Shown here: positions 34,056 through 43,101 of the stretch, in pieces | How positions within the stretch are numbered: position 1 is the first letter of the stretch | How the letters are laid out: each line of letters starts with the position of its first letter | NCBI GenBank assembly: GCA_964649825.1 | Contig: CAZYQW010000054.1 | Coordinates: forward strand, 57,723-121,722 | Source: CAZYQW01 sp964649825 | GTDB taxonomy: Bacteria; Planctomycetota; B15-G4; JADJEK01 | DNA length: 64,000 nucleotides | Reading direction: 5' to 3' | Notes under the pieces: model-generated | What the model saw: the letters and a program-made list of their open reading frames with translations, nothing else | Told to the model about the DNA's origin: nothing | Database searches by the model: none | Translations under genes and position numbers: made by a program

Positions 34056-36568
34056 ACCTGCTCGTTTCATTGGCGCTCGTCGCGAGCGGTGCTCAGTGGT
34101 TGTTCTGGCTGGCGTGGTTCGACGAGCCCGCGCCGTGGTGGGCAGCGAGCATGCTCGCGGCGTCGTTCGTCTCCGCCTACCTCGTCGGCCCCCGGGGAAC
34201 GGGACGCGTTTCGAGCGCCGCCCGGGCGATTCTGCGGCTGCTGCCGGTTCTGTCGATCCAATCCGCGCTCGTTCCGCTCGGCTGGCGGCTCTTCCTCGAA
34301 CGTGACCAGGTCGATTGGCTGGCCTCGATCACCGGGGTCGTCATGCGTGCCCTCGGCCAACGGACGTTCGATCAAGACGGCGTCCTGTATCTGCCGTCCC
34401 CGGACGGACTCCTGGCGCTCACCCTCGATTGGGAGAAGCTGGCTCTCTTCCCGCTGATCCTGAGCGGCGCGGGCGCGACGGTATGGATCCTCGCCGACGG
34501 CACGAAGGGCGTCGCGCGACGTCTGGCGGCTCTTTGGGGAGCAATCGCGCTCTACGTTCCGCTGAGGTTCGCGGTCATGGCGGTCCTGCTCGGCCAGTCG
34601 GCCGACCCCACGGACGCCGCGGCGACGGCCGGATTCGCCGTCGATCTGTTCCGCGATCCCCGGTGGCAGCTCGTCTCGTTGCTGCCGCTCTTCGTCTGCC
34701 TGGCTCCCTTGTTCGGTTCCCTCGCGATGGGCTCGATGGGCGCGGTGGGCTCGGTGGGCTCGGTGGGCTCGGAGGTCGCGGCCTGGCGTAGGGCGGTCTC
34801 CGGACGGTTCGCGGCGGCCGCCGCGCTGATCGCCGCCGCCGCCTTCACCGCGACGGGGTTCTTCCTCTACCACGATCCCGGGATGGAGAAGGACGGGAGG
34901 ATCCTGATCGACGACGCGCACTCGGCGCGCTGGGGACCGGCATCACCGGCGTTCGACCGTTCGACGTACGGCCGGGAATCGGTCTACAACTTCCGATCGA
35001 TGGCGGACCTGATCGGGCGCCGGCACGCGGTACGGATCCACGACGAGGGCCCGCTGTCCGCGGACGCGCTCGACGACGCGGACGTGCTCGTGATCAAGAC
35101 TCCGACCGTGGCGTTCACGACCGAGGAGATCGATCGAATCGATCGCTTCGTACGTGCCGGCGGCGGCCTCTTCCTCATCGGCGATCACACGAACCTGCTC
35201 GGCATGAGCGATCACCTCAACCGGCTCGGTGAGCGCTTCGGCATCACCTTCAATCTGGACGCGACGAACCGGGCGAGCGACGGCGGGTTCCATACCTATC
35301 GCGCCCACCCGCTGTTCCCGCACCCGATCACCCAGGGGCTCCCGCGGATCGAGTTCATGACGTCATGCACCCTGACGGCGTCGATGGCCGCCGAGGCCGT
35401 GATGCCAGCGGGGAACACCTTCTCCGACGCGCTCGACTACTCGTCGCCCTCGTTCTTCGGTGACGCTCGACCGAGTCCGGACGACAGCTTCGGACCGCAT
35501 CACGTCTGCGTGGCAGCCAAGGCGGGACGCGGCCGCGTCGTCGCGTTCGCCGACAGCACGATCCTGTCCAACTTCGGCGTCTTCTATCCGGGCCGCGCGG
35601 AGTTCGTCTTGAGGGTGATGCAATACCTGAACCGCCGGAACGAGACGGGCCCCGAGCCGAGCCAAGCGTTCCTCCTATGGAGCGCGCTGCTGGCGGTCGC
35701 TTCCTTTGCCCTCGTTGCGACGCGCCGCGGTCGCCGCACGTTCCTCGCCCGAGCCGCTCCGGTGTCGGTCGCGTGCGGAATCGCGTGTGCCGGGCTGTTC
35801 TTCGCGGCACGGACGGCGGCGGCCTACCCGCCGGTCTGCATCGACGACGAAGCGGTGGACGTGGCGTTCGTGGCGGATGGCTGCGAGTTCCTTCTCGAGC
35901 CGGCGTTGGTCGACTCCACCGCGCCGCTGCACGTCGCGTACGACACGTTCTTCGTCTGGACGCAGCGCATGGGATTCTTTCCGCGGGTGGACGGCCTGGA
36001 GGGAGCCCTGACCGCGGAGGTGGTGGTGCTCCTGAACCCGACGCGGAGGTTCTCGGGCGCGGAGATCGATGCGCTCCAGCGCTACGTACGAGGCGGCGGG
36101 CGACTTCTCGTCATGACGTCGATGTGGACGCGCGAGTCGACGGCGGACACGATCCTCCAGCCGTTCGAGATGGGGATCGCCTGCGCGTATCGAGCCGAGG
36201 ACAACGACTTCTCCGACCCGAAATGGCTGCGGACGTTCCTCGGTCAGGAGACGCTGAGCGAAGACCTCGCGCTCCGGTTCGGACCGGTGGAGACGCGACC
36301 TCTGGACGCGACGATCCATACGCCGGCCCTGACCGTGCGTGGCGGTCACGCGGCCTACCGAACCACCGACGGGCGCACCCTCGTGGCGCTTCGCGACTAT
36401 GGCGAGGGCCGCGTCGTCGCCGTCGCGGAGGCGTCGACGTTCAGCCGTGCCGTCATGGGACTGCAGACCGATGACGCTCCCGTCGGCGACCCGCGCCGCG
36501 ACGTGTTCGATCTCGAGTACCGGCTCTTCGAGGAGTTCCTGCTCGGGCGGGGCGCCGCCGGCTCGTGA
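34052..36568 (+). CDS. Multi-helix membrane protein with GATase-like domains (second of two)
   Basis: An 838-residue relative of the preceding protein with the same plan: an N-terminal helical membrane part, a GATase-like domain (DADVLVIKTPTVAFTTEEID, FVRAGGGLFLIGDHTNLLG, GRGRVVAFADSTILSNFG), two membrane helices, then a second such domain (VRGGGRLLVMTSMWTRE, EGRVVAVAEASTFSR). The ATG overlaps the previous stop by four bases. The helix region LYLPSPDGLLALTLDWEKLA followed by LYVPLRFAVMAV faintly recalls exosortase-type membrane proteins, but the catalytic Cys is missing, so this is only a suggestion. The pair probably forms one membrane complex. Function unknown. Confidence 0.78.
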   Translation: MNLLVSLALVASGAQWLFWLAWFDEPAPWWAASMLAASFVSAYLVGPRGTGRVSSAARAILRLLPVLSIQSALVPLGWRLFLERDQVDWLASITGVVMRALGQRTFDQDGVLYLPSPDGLLALTLDWEKLALFPLILSGAGATVWILADGTKGVARRLAALWGAIALYVPLRFAVMAVLLGQSADPTDAAATAGFAVDLFRDPRWQLVSLLPLFVCLAPLFGSLAMGSMGAVGSVGSVGSEVAAWRRAVSGRFAAAAALIAAAAFTATGFFLYHDPGMEKDGRILIDDAHSARWGPASPAFDRSTYGRESVYNFRSMADLIGRRHAVRIHDEGPLSADALDDADVLVIKTPTVAFTTEEIDRIDRFVRAGGGLFLIGDHTNLLGMSDHLNRLGERFGITFNLDATNRASDGGFHTYRAHPLFPHPITQGLPRIEFMTSCTLTASMAAEAVMPAGNTFSDALDYSSPSFFGDARPSPDDSFGPHHVCVAAKAGRGRVVAFADSTILSNFGVFYPGRAEFVLRVMQYLNRRNETGPEPSQAFLLWSALLAVASFALVATRRGRRTFLARAAPVSVACGIACAGLFFAARTAAAYPPVCIDDEAVDVAFVADGCEFLLEPALVDSTAPLHVAYDTFFVWTQRMGFFPRVDGLEGALTAEVVVLLNPTRRFSGAEIDALQRYVRGGGRLLVMTSMWTRESTADTILQPFEMGIACAYRAEDNDFSDPKWLRTFLGQETLSEDLALRFGPVETRPLDATIHTPALTVRGGHAAYRTTDGRTLVALRDYGEGRVVAVAEASTFSRAVMGLQTDDAPVGDPRRDVFDLEYRLFEEFLLGRGAAGS
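34727..34771 (+). repeat. Five in-frame 9-base repeats
   Basis: Five tandem units of the pattern RTGGGCKCG, the last three identical, encode MGS-MGA-VGS-VGS-VGS in a cytosolic or periplasmic loop of the second membrane protein. The copy number could vary between strains without breaking the frame. Confidence 0.8.
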
Positions 36569-36649
36569 TCGTCACACGAGCCCGGCGGGCAAGCAGAGCC
36601 CCCCCGCCGCGACCGCTCGAGCGCGAGCGACGCGGGTTCTACGCGTGGC

Positions 36650-39316
36650 TCACTCGAGCATCACCGCCGCCGCATTGGTCGTTGCGACCGGCGCGTTCGA
36701 CCCATCGAGCACGACCGCCGCGTGGTGCACCATGATCGGGAACGGGACGGCGGTCGGCGGGACCGCGAACGTGACGGTCTCGATTCCGTTCGCGCCGATC
36801 GTGCCGAGCGACGGGTACAGGACCGCGGAGTTGGGGTGCGTCAACGTGAACGACAGGTAGAAGTCGTAGTTCAGCGGCAGCGTGAGCCAGGGATTCAGCG
36901 CGAGGCCCGGCGACGGTCCGGACAAGGTGCCGAGCACGAAGTACTGCTTCCCCGCGTGCTCCGGCGCGAAGAGCGTCAGCGACTGTTGGCCGCCGCTCGC
37001 GGCAACGATCGTGTCGACGTCGCCCGACAACGAGACGGGGTTCGTTCGCCAGACCAGCGCCTCGGTGCGGGCCGTCGCCGAGTCGTATCCGCTGCCGACC
37101 ACCGTGATCGTGCCGTTCTCGTCGACCGTCACGTCGTTCGCGGAGCTCGACGTGAAGCTGGGGTCGAGCATTGTGTGCAGGTCGATCCACGTCGAGCCGG
37201 GTCCCGCCCAAAGCGCGGCGTGGTTCGTCCCGTCGATCGCGACGGATCCGCATTGGAGCCCCTCGTGGACGCCCTTCGCTTCGCTCGAACTCGCACCCGC
37301 GGGATGGATGTCGAGGAAGCTGTTCGCGGTGTCGGCCCAGATCCCGGCGTGGTTCACGCCGCCGAACGTGGCGGTGCCGACCTGCTGGCCGAGATCCGCG
37401 TCGGCGACGTACGAGTACGTCGAACCGCTCGGGTGGATGTCGACGAACGTCGCGGCCGAGCCCGACCACCGCGCGGCGTGGACCGACGCGAACGGCAGAA
37501 CGACCGACCCGTACTGATGGTCGCCGTAGATCCCCGACGCGCTCGATCCCCACATGCCGGTCGGTGTCAGCTTCAGTGGGCTCGTGTGGTTGGCGTACCA
37601 GTAGAAGCCGTCGGAGTGCGTGCTCGATTCGTCGAAGCGGGCCGTGCCCACGTGATGGACGCCGTCCGTTCCGGCGGCGGAGCCGAACTCCCAGCCCTGC
37701 GGCTGGAGCTTGAGGTGGCTCGCGGCGTTCCCCGTCCACATGCACGCGGACTTGTTGTAGCCGGTCCCCTGCGGCGTGGTGTACGGAGACCACCACCAGC
37801 CGACCTGCACGCCGTCCTCGACGGCGAGGATGGAGCCGCCGGCCGAGTTCGCCGGGGTGAGATCGAGGGCTGCGCCGCCGTCGAGCGGCCAGAGCATCGG
37901 GTGCTCGGTCGAGCCGTATTGCGGATGAGGATACGAGGCGCCGCCGCCGATCCGATCGTCCGACACACCGTACGCGACGGAGCTCAGGCTGCCCGCCGGA
38001 TGGAGGCTCCAAGCGGACCAAGTCGCGCCGGGCGCGGGCGGAACGAGGATCGCAACGTCGGCGGGATCGCTCGTCGTCGATCCGCATCCGTTCGTCGCAA
38101 TGACGTCGTACGCGCCCGCGTCGTACGTCGTCGCGCCGATGAGCACGAGGGTGTCGCTCGTGGAACCCGAGACGAACCCACCGCCCTGCGTCGTTCCGTC
38201 CGACAGAAGAAGTCCATCCTTGCGCCAGCGGTACGAGAACGGTGCGCCTCCCGCGACGCTCACGGAGAGAGTCACCGTCATCCCGACGAACGTCGTCGTA
38301 TCCGCCGGGGACGCCGTGAACTGCGGGCAGGGGGGCGTGTACAGCCGCTCGCACAGGTTGGTGCCGATGCCGCCGTCGCTGCCGCCCATCGCGTAGACGT
38401 GATCGTCGGCCGCGAGCGCGGCCGCGAAACCCTCACGCGCGACCGCCATGTCCGGTCCCGCCGTCCAGCCGATCGCGTCCGCATCGAGCACCCAGGTCTT
38501 CGCCTGGACCGAACCGTTCGTGCCGCCCATGACGTAGATGCGGTCGTCCGAGCCGCGCACCGCCCGATGCCCCGAGAGAGCCACGGGCAGGTCGGGAACC
38601 GCGGTGTCGGACCAGGTGTCGGTCGCGACCTCGTACCGGGCCACGTTGCCGGTGCGGCCGCCTCCGCTCGCGACGTACCCGCCGATCACCAGCACGTACC
38701 CCTTCCCGTCGTACACCGCCGCCGCGTCCGCGACCGGCATCGGCATCGGCGAAAGCGGCTGCCACTCGTTCCCGACCGCGTCGAAGCGCTCGACGTAGCC
38801 GACGTTCGGGTTCTGCGGCGTCGCGGAGGCGCCCGGGCCGCCCCCGAGGGAGTAGATCCGGCCCACGTCGTCCGTCGCCCACGCGAAGAGTTCCGGCGGA
38901 GCCGCCGAGCTTCGGTCGGGCAAGGTTCCCTTCTTCCCCTCGATCGGATCCCAGACGTACACCTTCCCTTCGTCGTCGCCGATCGCGGCCGCGCCGCCGA
39001 ACACGACGATCCTTCCCAGGGCGTCGACGGCCGCGCCGTGATGGATGATGGACCCCTCGACGATCGGCGCGATCGACCACGCCGATCCTCCGTTCGGCAA
39101 GCGGTGCGACACTCCGTCGTCATTCGCGGTGAACGGGCTTCCTCCAATCGCGAACAGATCGCCCTGATACTGAAGTCCGACCGCGAACTCCCGCGCACCC
39201 GTCACCGGGAACGCGGGACTGCTTTCCCACGTTGGACTGGTCGCAGCGGACGCGACACCGAGAAGCGAAGCAACGCAAGCGAAGCTTCGTGCGAAGGATG
39301 CGAGATGGGTACGCAT
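36650..39316 (-). CDS. Secreted Kelch-repeat protein with Ig-like and C-terminal domains
   Basis: An 888-residue exported protein with a signal peptide (SFACVASLLGVASAA). Residues about 25-320 form Kelch repeats (GRIVVFGGAAAIGDDEGKVY, YVLVIGGYVASGGG, IYVMGGTNGSV, VYAMGGSDGGIGTN), then an Ig-like module (VTLSVSVAGGAPFSYRWRKD) common in planctomycete secreted proteins. A second repeat array follows with HPAGSSSSEAKG- and WAGPGSTWIDLH-type units, and then the shared C-terminal beta domain. GAGG lies seven bases before the ATG. It is probably a surface or periplasmic binding protein. The function of the second repeat array is unknown. Confidence 0.85.
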   Translation of the reverse strand: MRTHLASFARSFACVASLLGVASAATSPTWESSPAFPVTGAREFAVGLQYQGDLFAIGGSPFTANDDGVSHRLPNGGSAWSIAPIVEGSIIHHGAAVDALGRIVVFGGAAAIGDDEGKVYVWDPIEGKKGTLPDRSSAAPPELFAWATDDVGRIYSLGGGPGASATPQNPNVGYVERFDAVGNEWQPLSPMPMPVADAAAVYDGKGYVLVIGGYVASGGGRTGNVARYEVATDTWSDTAVPDLPVALSGHRAVRGSDDRIYVMGGTNGSVQAKTWVLDADAIGWTAGPDMAVAREGFAAALAADDHVYAMGGSDGGIGTNLCERLYTPPCPQFTASPADTTTFVGMTVTLSVSVAGGAPFSYRWRKDGLLLSDGTTQGGGFVSGSTSDTLVLIGATTYDAGAYDVIATNGCGSTTSDPADVAILVPPAPGATWSAWSLHPAGSLSSVAYGVSDDRIGGGASYPHPQYGSTEHPMLWPLDGGAALDLTPANSAGGSILAVEDGVQVGWWWSPYTTPQGTGYNKSACMWTGNAASHLKLQPQGWEFGSAAGTDGVHHVGTARFDESSTHSDGFYWYANHTSPLKLTPTGMWGSSASGIYGDHQYGSVVLPFASVHAARWSGSAATFVDIHPSGSTYSYVADADLGQQVGTATFGGVNHAGIWADTANSFLDIHPAGASSSEAKGVHEGLQCGSVAIDGTNHAALWAGPGSTWIDLHTMLDPSFTSSSANDVTVDENGTITVVGSGYDSATARTEALVWRTNPVSLSGDVDTIVAASGGQQSLTLFAPEHAGKQYFVLGTLSGPSPGLALNPWLTLPLNYDFYLSFTLTHPNSAVLYPSLGTIGANGIETVTFAVPPTAVPFPIMVHHAAVVLDGSNAPVATTNAAAVMLE

Positions 39317-39885
39317 GGCGAAACCTCGACGTTCGATCGTGTGTCGGAGGAGAAGTCGCAACCCGTGCGCCAGATCCGATCCTACGGCGGGCGGCCATCG
39401 TCACGAGCCGGCCAGCGCTCCGTCGAGGTCGCCGTCCACGAACCATGCCAGGCACTCGACGCCATCGAACGTGAAGCGTGCGGTCGAATGGGCGAAGCTG
39501 AGACCACCTCCCGTCGATCCGGCCCGATTGAGCAGTGAGGAAAAGCTCCGTCTGCGAGTCGAGCGGCGAGCTCGGCCTGCGCTTTCGGGAAAGATGCCCG
39601 GCACCGCTCATCCCACTCGAGAGGCACGAACCGCGTGACCGGGCGGGCCCGGCGTCGGTTTCGAGTGGGTCGAGCCGAGCCGATTCGAACTGCCGATCCG
39701 CTGCCCCCCACGGTGCCCGGGGAATCCGGCGTACCCCTGTGGTTCGGCGAAGTTCCCACGCCTTGTTCCAGGTCGCGTACGGAACGTAGCGTCGACCGGG
39801 TCTCGTCGCGCACGTTCGGCGGACGTCGCGAGGCCGACTCCTCGGACCTCGTGGTAGGCGGAGCACAGACCCGAAAGGACCGAGC
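39317..39885. other. Gene-poor stretch with possible decayed frame
   Basis: Apart from the possible remnant listed separately, nothing here has convincing coding or RNA structure. A tRNA-like T-arm sequence near 39680-39700 was examined and rejected. The right end holds the ribosome binding site (AAAGGA) of the DUF433 gene. Confidence 0.4.
39401..39640 (-). pseudogene. Possible two-frame coding remnant
   Basis: On the minus strand one frame reads RFVPLEWDERCRASFPKAQA then LADGAFPHCS and stops being protein-like. A neighbouring frame then reads LSFAHSTARFTFDGVECLAW followed by FVDGDLDGALAGS and a stop. Joined by one frameshift near 39530-39540 these would give a small protein of about 80 residues. 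No family is recognised and no ribosome binding site is clear. Low confidence. Confidence 0.3.
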
Positions 39886-40128
39886 ATGGATGAGACCGAA
39901 CTGCTGAAACGGATCACCGTCGACGCGAGGATCTTCGGCGGCAAGCCGATCGTCCGCGGACGGCGACTCGCCGTCGAGCACGTGCTTGGGATGCTCGCTG
40001 CGGGCGATACCTTCGAGACCATCCTCGAGGGTTACCCGTGGCTCGAGCGCGAGGACATCCTCGCGTGCCTCACCTATGCGCGGCGCCTCGTCGGCCACGA
40101 GCGCGTCGAGCCCCTCCTTCGTACCTGA
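39886..40128 (+). CDS. DUF433 antitoxin-like protein
   Basis: An 80-residue protein of the DUF433 family (VapB45-like winged helix): RITVDARIFGGKPIVRGRRL and VEHVLGMLAAGDTFETILEG are the family signatures. AAAGGA lies about six bases before the ATG. Genes of this family are typically followed by a DUF5615 PIN-like toxin, and here a DUF5615-like frame starts 11 bases after its stop. It should bind DNA and neutralise the toxin; with the toxin broken it is probably an orphan. Confidence 0.88.
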   Translation: MDETELLKRITVDARIFGGKPIVRGRRLAVEHVLGMLAAGDTFETILEGYPWLEREDILACLTYARRLVGHERVEPLLRT

Positions 40129-40139
40129 CCGACATCGCG

Positions 40140-40483
40140 GTGAAGGTCCTCCTCGACACCTGCGTCTGGGGCCCTGCTCGGACCGAGCTGACCGCCGCGG
40201 GGCACGATGTCGTCTGGTCGGGCGAGTGGGATGAAGACCCCGGCGACGATGAGATCCTCGCGCGCGCTGACCGGGAGAGGCGGATCCTCGTGACTCTGGA
40301 GAGTTGGCCATCGTCCACGGGAGGCCCCACTCCGGCATCCTGAGGATCGTTGGCTTCTCCGCGAGAGAACAGGCGGCGGTCTGCCGTCAGATCCTCGGAA
40401 CGTACGGCGCGATCCTCTCCGCTGGAGGGATTGTCACCGTCGAGCGAGGCCGCGTGCGAGTCAGGACGCGAGCCGCCGGCTGA
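40140..40483 (+). pseudogene. Frameshifted DUF5615 (PIN-like) toxin
   Basis: The first frame from a GTG reads VKVLLDTCVWGPARTELTAA then GHDVVWSGEWDEDPGDDEIL and RILVTL, the N-terminal two thirds of a DUF5615 protein. It then runs into ESWPSS and a stop at 40343. The +2 frame continues directly with GELAIVHGRPHSGILRIVGF and SAREQAAVCRQIL to a stop at 40483, the expected C-terminal third. Compared with the family, the segment that should read D-x-D-F-G is lost at the join, fitting a 13-base deletion near 40299. The acidic residues lost belong to the active site, so the toxin is almost surely dead. Confidence 0.75.
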
Positions 40484-40728
40484 GGGTTCGAGGCGCGACG
40501 GACGCCATGCCCGGGAGGTGGTTGTCGCGGAACGGGGAGCGTTCGCGCAGGGGCCGGACGAGGTCGGCTCGGGAACCACGATTCGACCGCGGGCCAAGCG
40601 AGGTCCCGACGTGCCCCGACTTGGTGGAGTCCGGAACTTTGCGTGGATCGCGCCCGCGCTTCTTGGGTCCTTGATGTTCGCGGCTTCGAATCGAGCTCCG
40701 ACACCGGTAGACGCGCGACATCCGAATC

Positions 40729-43095
40729 ATGACTGACACTCACGCCCGCCGGCTCGGCCCGGCGCGATCATGCATCCTTCTTTGCTTGGTCGCCCATTGC
40801 ATCATCGCCGGATGCTCCCGCCGCGAGCTGGCATCGACGCTCGGGCCGCTCGACTTCGAGCCGGCGTCCGGCAGTGATCCGATCGGCGCGGACGAGCGCG
40901 TCATGACGTTCGAACCCGCCGGCGAACGCGAGCGATGGCACGTCGACGCGCCGATCACGAACTACCGTCCGGCTCCGGCCGGCGCCGCGGCCGGAACGTT
41001 GCTGGTCGCCGGCGGGATGTCGCGCGAGGACGTGATCCGGATCTCACGACGCGGCGAGTACGTGCCAACCGAATCCAACCAACTCCGTCTGATCCACACG
41101 TACGCCGGAACCGGCGTCATCCAGGTCGAGCTCGTCCACCGGGGCAAAGTGCTCGCGCGATCGCGGCCGGCGATGCCGCAGCCGACGAACTCCCCCGACG
41201 CGCTCCTGATCGACCTCCCGACCGAGGTCATCCAGACGCCGTTCGACGAGATCGCCATCGTCGTCTCCGGCGCGCGGCGGGAGATCGGCCTGCTTCGCGC
41301 GGAGCTCTCCTTCCGTCCGCTTCATTCCTGCCTGCCGGATGCGAACGGCCCGCCGTCCTTGTTCGAGATCGAGGGCGAGGTCCGGCCGGCGGAGGGGGTC
41401 TTCGCGACGCGACCGGTCGAGGTCGACCTCGCGGTGCCCGAGAACGGGCGCTTGTCGGTGAGCTTCGGTCAGCCAGTGGACGTGAAGCGTCGGAGCGCAC
41501 CGTCGTCACTCGTCCTCTCCGTCACCGATCCCTCCAGCGGCGAGATCCTGGAGGAGCACGAGATCGCTCGTTCCGCCGGGCCCGACGCGCGCGCGTCGGA
41601 GCGTTGGGCGACGCGAACCCTGTCCCTCGACGCCCACGAGGGACGCCGGGTGCGGGTCGTCGTTCGCGTCGACGTCGCCGGCGCTGGTGACGCGGGTTGG
41701 GCGATCGGTGAGGCGCGGTCGTTCACCGCGCGGAACGCGCCGCGCACCGTGCTCCTCGTCACATCGGACACCCACCGCGGCGACCACATCGGCGTCTTCG
41801 GGACGAACGCCGTGGAGACCCCGATCCTCGATCGACTCGCGAATCGCGGTGTGCTGTTCGCGGACGCGCTCGCGCCGACGAACATCACGAACCCATCGCA
41901 CATGGCGCTGATGACGGGCACTCATACGCGCGACGTCGGCATCCGCGTGAATCGGAAGCGCCTCGGCGATGCCGCGCCGACCCTGGCGGAGGAGTTCCGT
42001 GCGGCAGGCTTCCGGACGTTCGCCGCGGTGAGCGTGATGCACCTGGGCCATCCGTGGAGCGGCCTTGGACAGGGCTTCGACCGGATGAGCTGGCCACGAA
42101 CGCCGCTCGACGCGGAGGAGACGGTGCGCATCGCGTCGGACTGGCTCGCGGATGCCGACGGGCAGCCCCTGTTCTTGTGGCTGCACCTCTTCGACGCTCA
42201 CCGGCCGTACGACCCTCCCGAACGCTACGTGCCGGAAGAAGCCCGCAACGCCGGGAGGAACACCGCAGGCGGAATGGACGAAGCCACGCCGGCCGCCCCG
42301 CTTGCGAGCGATCTTCCGCCGGACGACGTCCTTCCCAGCGAGCTCCGGGGGGTCCGCGACCTCGCGGTTCCGCGCGCGCTGTACCGGGGGGAGGTCGCCT
42401 ACCTCGATGCATCGCTCGGCCCGCTGTTCGACCTCGCCCGCGTTCGTGACGGCGTGATCGCGTTCGTCGGAGATCACGCCGAGGCGCTCGGCGAACACGA
42501 CGTCTACTTCGACCACATCGAGCTGTTTCCGGAGACCATGCACGTCCCGTTGATCCTGGCCTGGCCGGACGGACCGCGCGGCGTGCGCGTCGAGGATCCA
42601 GTGAGCCACGTCGACGTCGGACGCACGCTGATGGACCTGGCGGGAGTCGGCGTGGGGTCGCCATTCCCCGGTCGCAGTCTCGTACCGGTCGCGCAGGGAC
42701 GCGAGCGTCGGATCGACCCTCGGTTCATGCTGTCGTTCAACGGGCTCAGCGCGGCCGTCTCGCACCGCGATATCTACGCCATCCTCGTGCTCGAAGGGCA
42801 TCACCACGCGCGGAGCGCCCGTGGATACGAGACCCACGAGCTCCTCCTGTTCGACCGCGGCCGGGATCCGCGCTGTCTCGACGACCTCGCCGCCGAAGCT
42901 CCTCACCTGGCGGCGGAGTACCGCGGCCGGATCATCCGTTGGCTCGACGCGGAACGGAATCCGGGCTGGGCGGGCGACGCGATCGATGACCCCACGTTCC
43001 TCGCCGAGCTGCGCGAGCTCGGCTACGTCGACGGCGGCGACAAGAGCTCGCTGTGGGTCGAGGACCGGTGCGTGAACTGCCGCCGCTTCGATTGA
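40729..43095 (+). CDS. Sulfatase-fold lipoprotein with Thr in place of Cys/Ser
   Basis: A 788-residue probable lipoprotein (lipobox IAGC, Cys29). Residues about 40-330 are a beta-rich N-terminal part. The alkaline-phosphatase-superfamily domain then starts at VLLVTSDTHRGDHIGVFG. At the position of the formylglycine motif C/S-x-P-x-R it has T387-N-P389-S-H391, and the far metal site reads FVGDHAEALGEH. With Thr instead of Cys or Ser it cannot be matured to formylglycine, so classical sulfatase activity is unlikely; Thr nucleophiles serve phosphotransferases in this superfamily. It could be a phospho- or sulfo-ester hydrolase or transferase. It ends six bases from the convergent methyltransferase. 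Confidence 0.85.
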   Translation: MTDTHARRLGPARSCILLCLVAHCIIAGCSRRELASTLGPLDFEPASGSDPIGADERVMTFEPAGERERWHVDAPITNYRPAPAGAAAGTLLVAGGMSREDVIRISRRGEYVPTESNQLRLIHTYAGTGVIQVELVHRGKVLARSRPAMPQPTNSPDALLIDLPTEVIQTPFDEIAIVVSGARREIGLLRAELSFRPLHSCLPDANGPPSLFEIEGEVRPAEGVFATRPVEVDLAVPENGRLSVSFGQPVDVKRRSAPSSLVLSVTDPSSGEILEEHEIARSAGPDARASERWATRTLSLDAHEGRRVRVVVRVDVAGAGDAGWAIGEARSFTARNAPRTVLLVTSDTHRGDHIGVFGTNAVETPILDRLANRGVLFADALAPTNITNPSHMALMTGTHTRDVGIRVNRKRLGDAAPTLAEEFRAAGFRTFAAVSVMHLGHPWSGLGQGFDRMSWPRTPLDAEETVRIASDWLADADGQPLFLWLHLFDAHRPYDPPERYVPEEARNAGRNTAGGMDEATPAAPLASDLPPDDVLPSELRGVRDLAVPRALYRGEVAYLDASLGPLFDLARVRDGVIAFVGDHAEALGEHDVYFDHIELFPETMHVPLILAWPDGPRGVRVEDPVSHVDVGRTLMDLAGVGVGSPFPGRSLVPVAQGRERRIDPRFMLSFNGLSAAVSHRDIYAILVLEGHHHARSARGYETHELLLFDRGRDPRCLDDLAAEAPHLAAEYRGRIIRWLDAERNPGWAGDAIDDPTFLAELRELGYVDGGDKSSLWVEDRCVNCRRFD

Positions 43096-43101
43096 CTCGT
43101 T

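Noticed and set aside
34300..34700. Exosortase assignment for the second membrane protein
   Set aside because: No conserved Cys and only faint similarity to the helix pattern; kept only as a remark.
36722..39538. 938-codon plus-strand frame over the Kelch gene
   Set aside because: Arg-rich low-complexity sequence, antisense to clear Kelch repeats with signal peptide.
39661..39760. tRNA-like sequence with GATTCGAAC T-arm on the minus strand
   Set aside because: The T-stem has a mismatch, no matching acceptor stem exists and the anticodon arm does not fold. At most a decayed tRNA piece.
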